Origin: Chlorobiota bacterium | GTDB lineage: Bacteria; Bacteroidota; Bacteroidia; Bacteroidales; F082 | Reading direction: 5' to 3' | DNA: 64,000 nt | Assembly: GCA_030596395.1 (NCBI GenBank) | Contig: JAUVKF010000004.1 | Coordinates: 1-64,000 of the forward strand | In this document: positions 63,339 to 64,000 of the stretch, one piece after another | How positions within the stretch are numbered: the stretch's first letter is position 1 | How the letters are laid out: the number at the start of each line of letters is the position of its first letter | Notes under the pieces: generated by a model | Database searches by the model: none | Seen by the model: the letters and a program-made list of their open reading frames with translations, nothing else | What the model was told of the DNA's origin: nothing | Program-made: the position numbers and the translations under genes

Positions 63339-64000
63339 ATGTTAAATAAAATTACAAGTTTCGCAGAATACCTTGAAAAATACCAGGAAAGTGTTGCTGA
63401 TCCTGAAGGTTTTTGGACGAAAATCGCCGAAACACATTTCTGGCGTAAAAAATGGGATCGAGTATTGGATTGGCGCTTTGATGGTGAAGGCGCTCCCGAT
63501 GTAAACTGGTTCGTAAATGGTAAACTGAATATTACCGAAAACATTTTCGAAAGGAATATGTTTATGCGCAAAGACCAGCTTGCAATTATCTGGGAACCTA
63601 ATAACCCAAAAGAAAAAGAAGTTAAACTGACGTATGGCGAACTTTTTGATAAAGTTAAACAGTTTGCCAATGGTTTGAAAAAAATTGGTGTTGAAAAAGG
63701 TGACCGGGTTGCCATTTACCTTCCAATGGTCCCTGAATTGGCAATTGCCATGCTTGCCTGTGCAAGGATTGGCGCCATTCATTCAATCGTATTTGCCGGT
63801 TTCTCATCAACCGCTTTGGCCGACAGGCTAATAGATTGCGATACAAAAGCACTCATTACTTCCGATGGAGGATATCGTGGAACCAAAACTATTCCATTGA
63901 AAGATATTGCTGATGAAGCACTGGAAAAAAGCCCTACTGTACAGCATAGTATCGTTCTTAAGAGGACCGGACAGGAAATTAAATGGACTGATGGCCGCGA
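63339..64000 (+). CDS. acs: acetyl-CoA synthetase, 5' part (cut by window end)
   Basis: The frame opens at ATG 63339 and runs to the end of the window without a stop, about 220 residues. The start MLNKITSFAEYLEKYQES, the FWTKIAETHFWRKKWDRVLDW segment, and GDRVAIYLPMVPELAIAMLACARIGAIHSIVFAGFS are hallmark Acs sequences. Acs converts acetate, ATP and CoA to acetyl-CoA. The catalytic C-terminal part lies beyond the window. Confidence 0.93.
   Translation, partial: MLNKITSFAEYLEKYQESVADPEGFWTKIAETHFWRKKWDRVLDWRFDGEGAPDVNWFVNGKLNITENIFERNMFMRKDQLAIIWEPNNPKEKEVKLTYGELFDKVKQFANGLKKIGVEKGDRVAIYLPMVPELAIAMLACARIGAIHSIVFAGFSSTALADRLIDCDTKALITSDGGYRGTKTIPLKDIADEALEKSPTVQHSIVLKRTGQEIKWTDGR

Noticed and set aside
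63329-63852. Three minus-strand frames of 128, 146 and 65 codons at the window end
   Set aside because: They are antisense to the acs gene, which is open to the window edge and clearly recognisable.
1-64000. tRNA or rRNA genes
   Set aside because: No stretch with a tRNA-like set of arms or conserved rRNA sequence was seen by reading both strands; a covariance search could not be run.

Overview
The window looks like a piece of a Bacteroidota chromosome (Bacteroidales/Marinilabiliales-like). The evidence is several proteins with type IX secretion C-terminal sorting domains, Bacteroidota-restricted families (DUF4271, DUF4296, DUF5686), the Bacteroidota -7 promoter motif TAnnTTTG in front of many genes, AT-rich spacers and many short palindromic repeats. 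No rRNA, tRNA, CRISPR array or prophage was seen. Housekeeping genes (penicillin-binding protein, recQ, kdsD, lptB, pssA, queA, mobA, tatC, trmO, pdxJ, dtd, hemD, acs) are interleaved with an unusually dense set of respiratory and sulfur genes.

Region 1 (342-6894): peptidoglycan synthase, an SCP2/sulfotransferase/DUF1214 group and a DUF438-hemerythrin-PAS protein. Region 2 (7003-19621, minus strand): a nitrate-respiration supercluster. In transcription order it holds an outer-membrane porin, Rieske protein, cytochrome b, an octahaem hydroxylamine-oxidoreductase-like cytochrome, napA, napG, napH, napB, a frameshifted DUF4160 gene plus DUF2442, napL and napD. An Rrf2 regulator lies just upstream of it. 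The nap order A-G-H-B-L-D is that of Campylobacterota. Region 3 (19755-36715): mostly household genes, plus a sulfide:quinone oxidoreductase-type flavoprotein with an overlooked 54-aa gene behind it, and mobA, which supplies the cofactor NapA needs.

Region 4 (36724-46188): a REP-associated transposase remnant with its palindromes, then a second Rieske/cytochrome b pair in which cytochrome b is fused to a 12-haem cytochrome. A Crp/Fnr regulator follows, divergent from an octahaem tetrathionate-reductase-family cytochrome, a cytochrome b-PAS fusion and a rhodanese lipoprotein. Region 5 (46273-53768): a second Crp/Fnr regulator divergent from a sulfur cluster (SQR-like flavoprotein, DUF1641, DsrC/TusE-like, DsrE-like) followed by tatC. 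Region 6 (53757-64000): hydrolases, small membrane proteins, a frameshifted thioredoxin, vitamin and tRNA genes and a truncated acs, with two families of structured intergenic repeats.

Reading the parts together (inference), the cell could oxidise sulfide or sulfane sulfur to quinone and pass electrons through two Rieske/cytochrome b complexes to multihaem reductases and periplasmic nitrate reductase. Near-perfect palindromes of the form TGA-N6-TCA precede three of these operons, two of them beside a Crp/Fnr gene, which suggests one anaerobic regulon.
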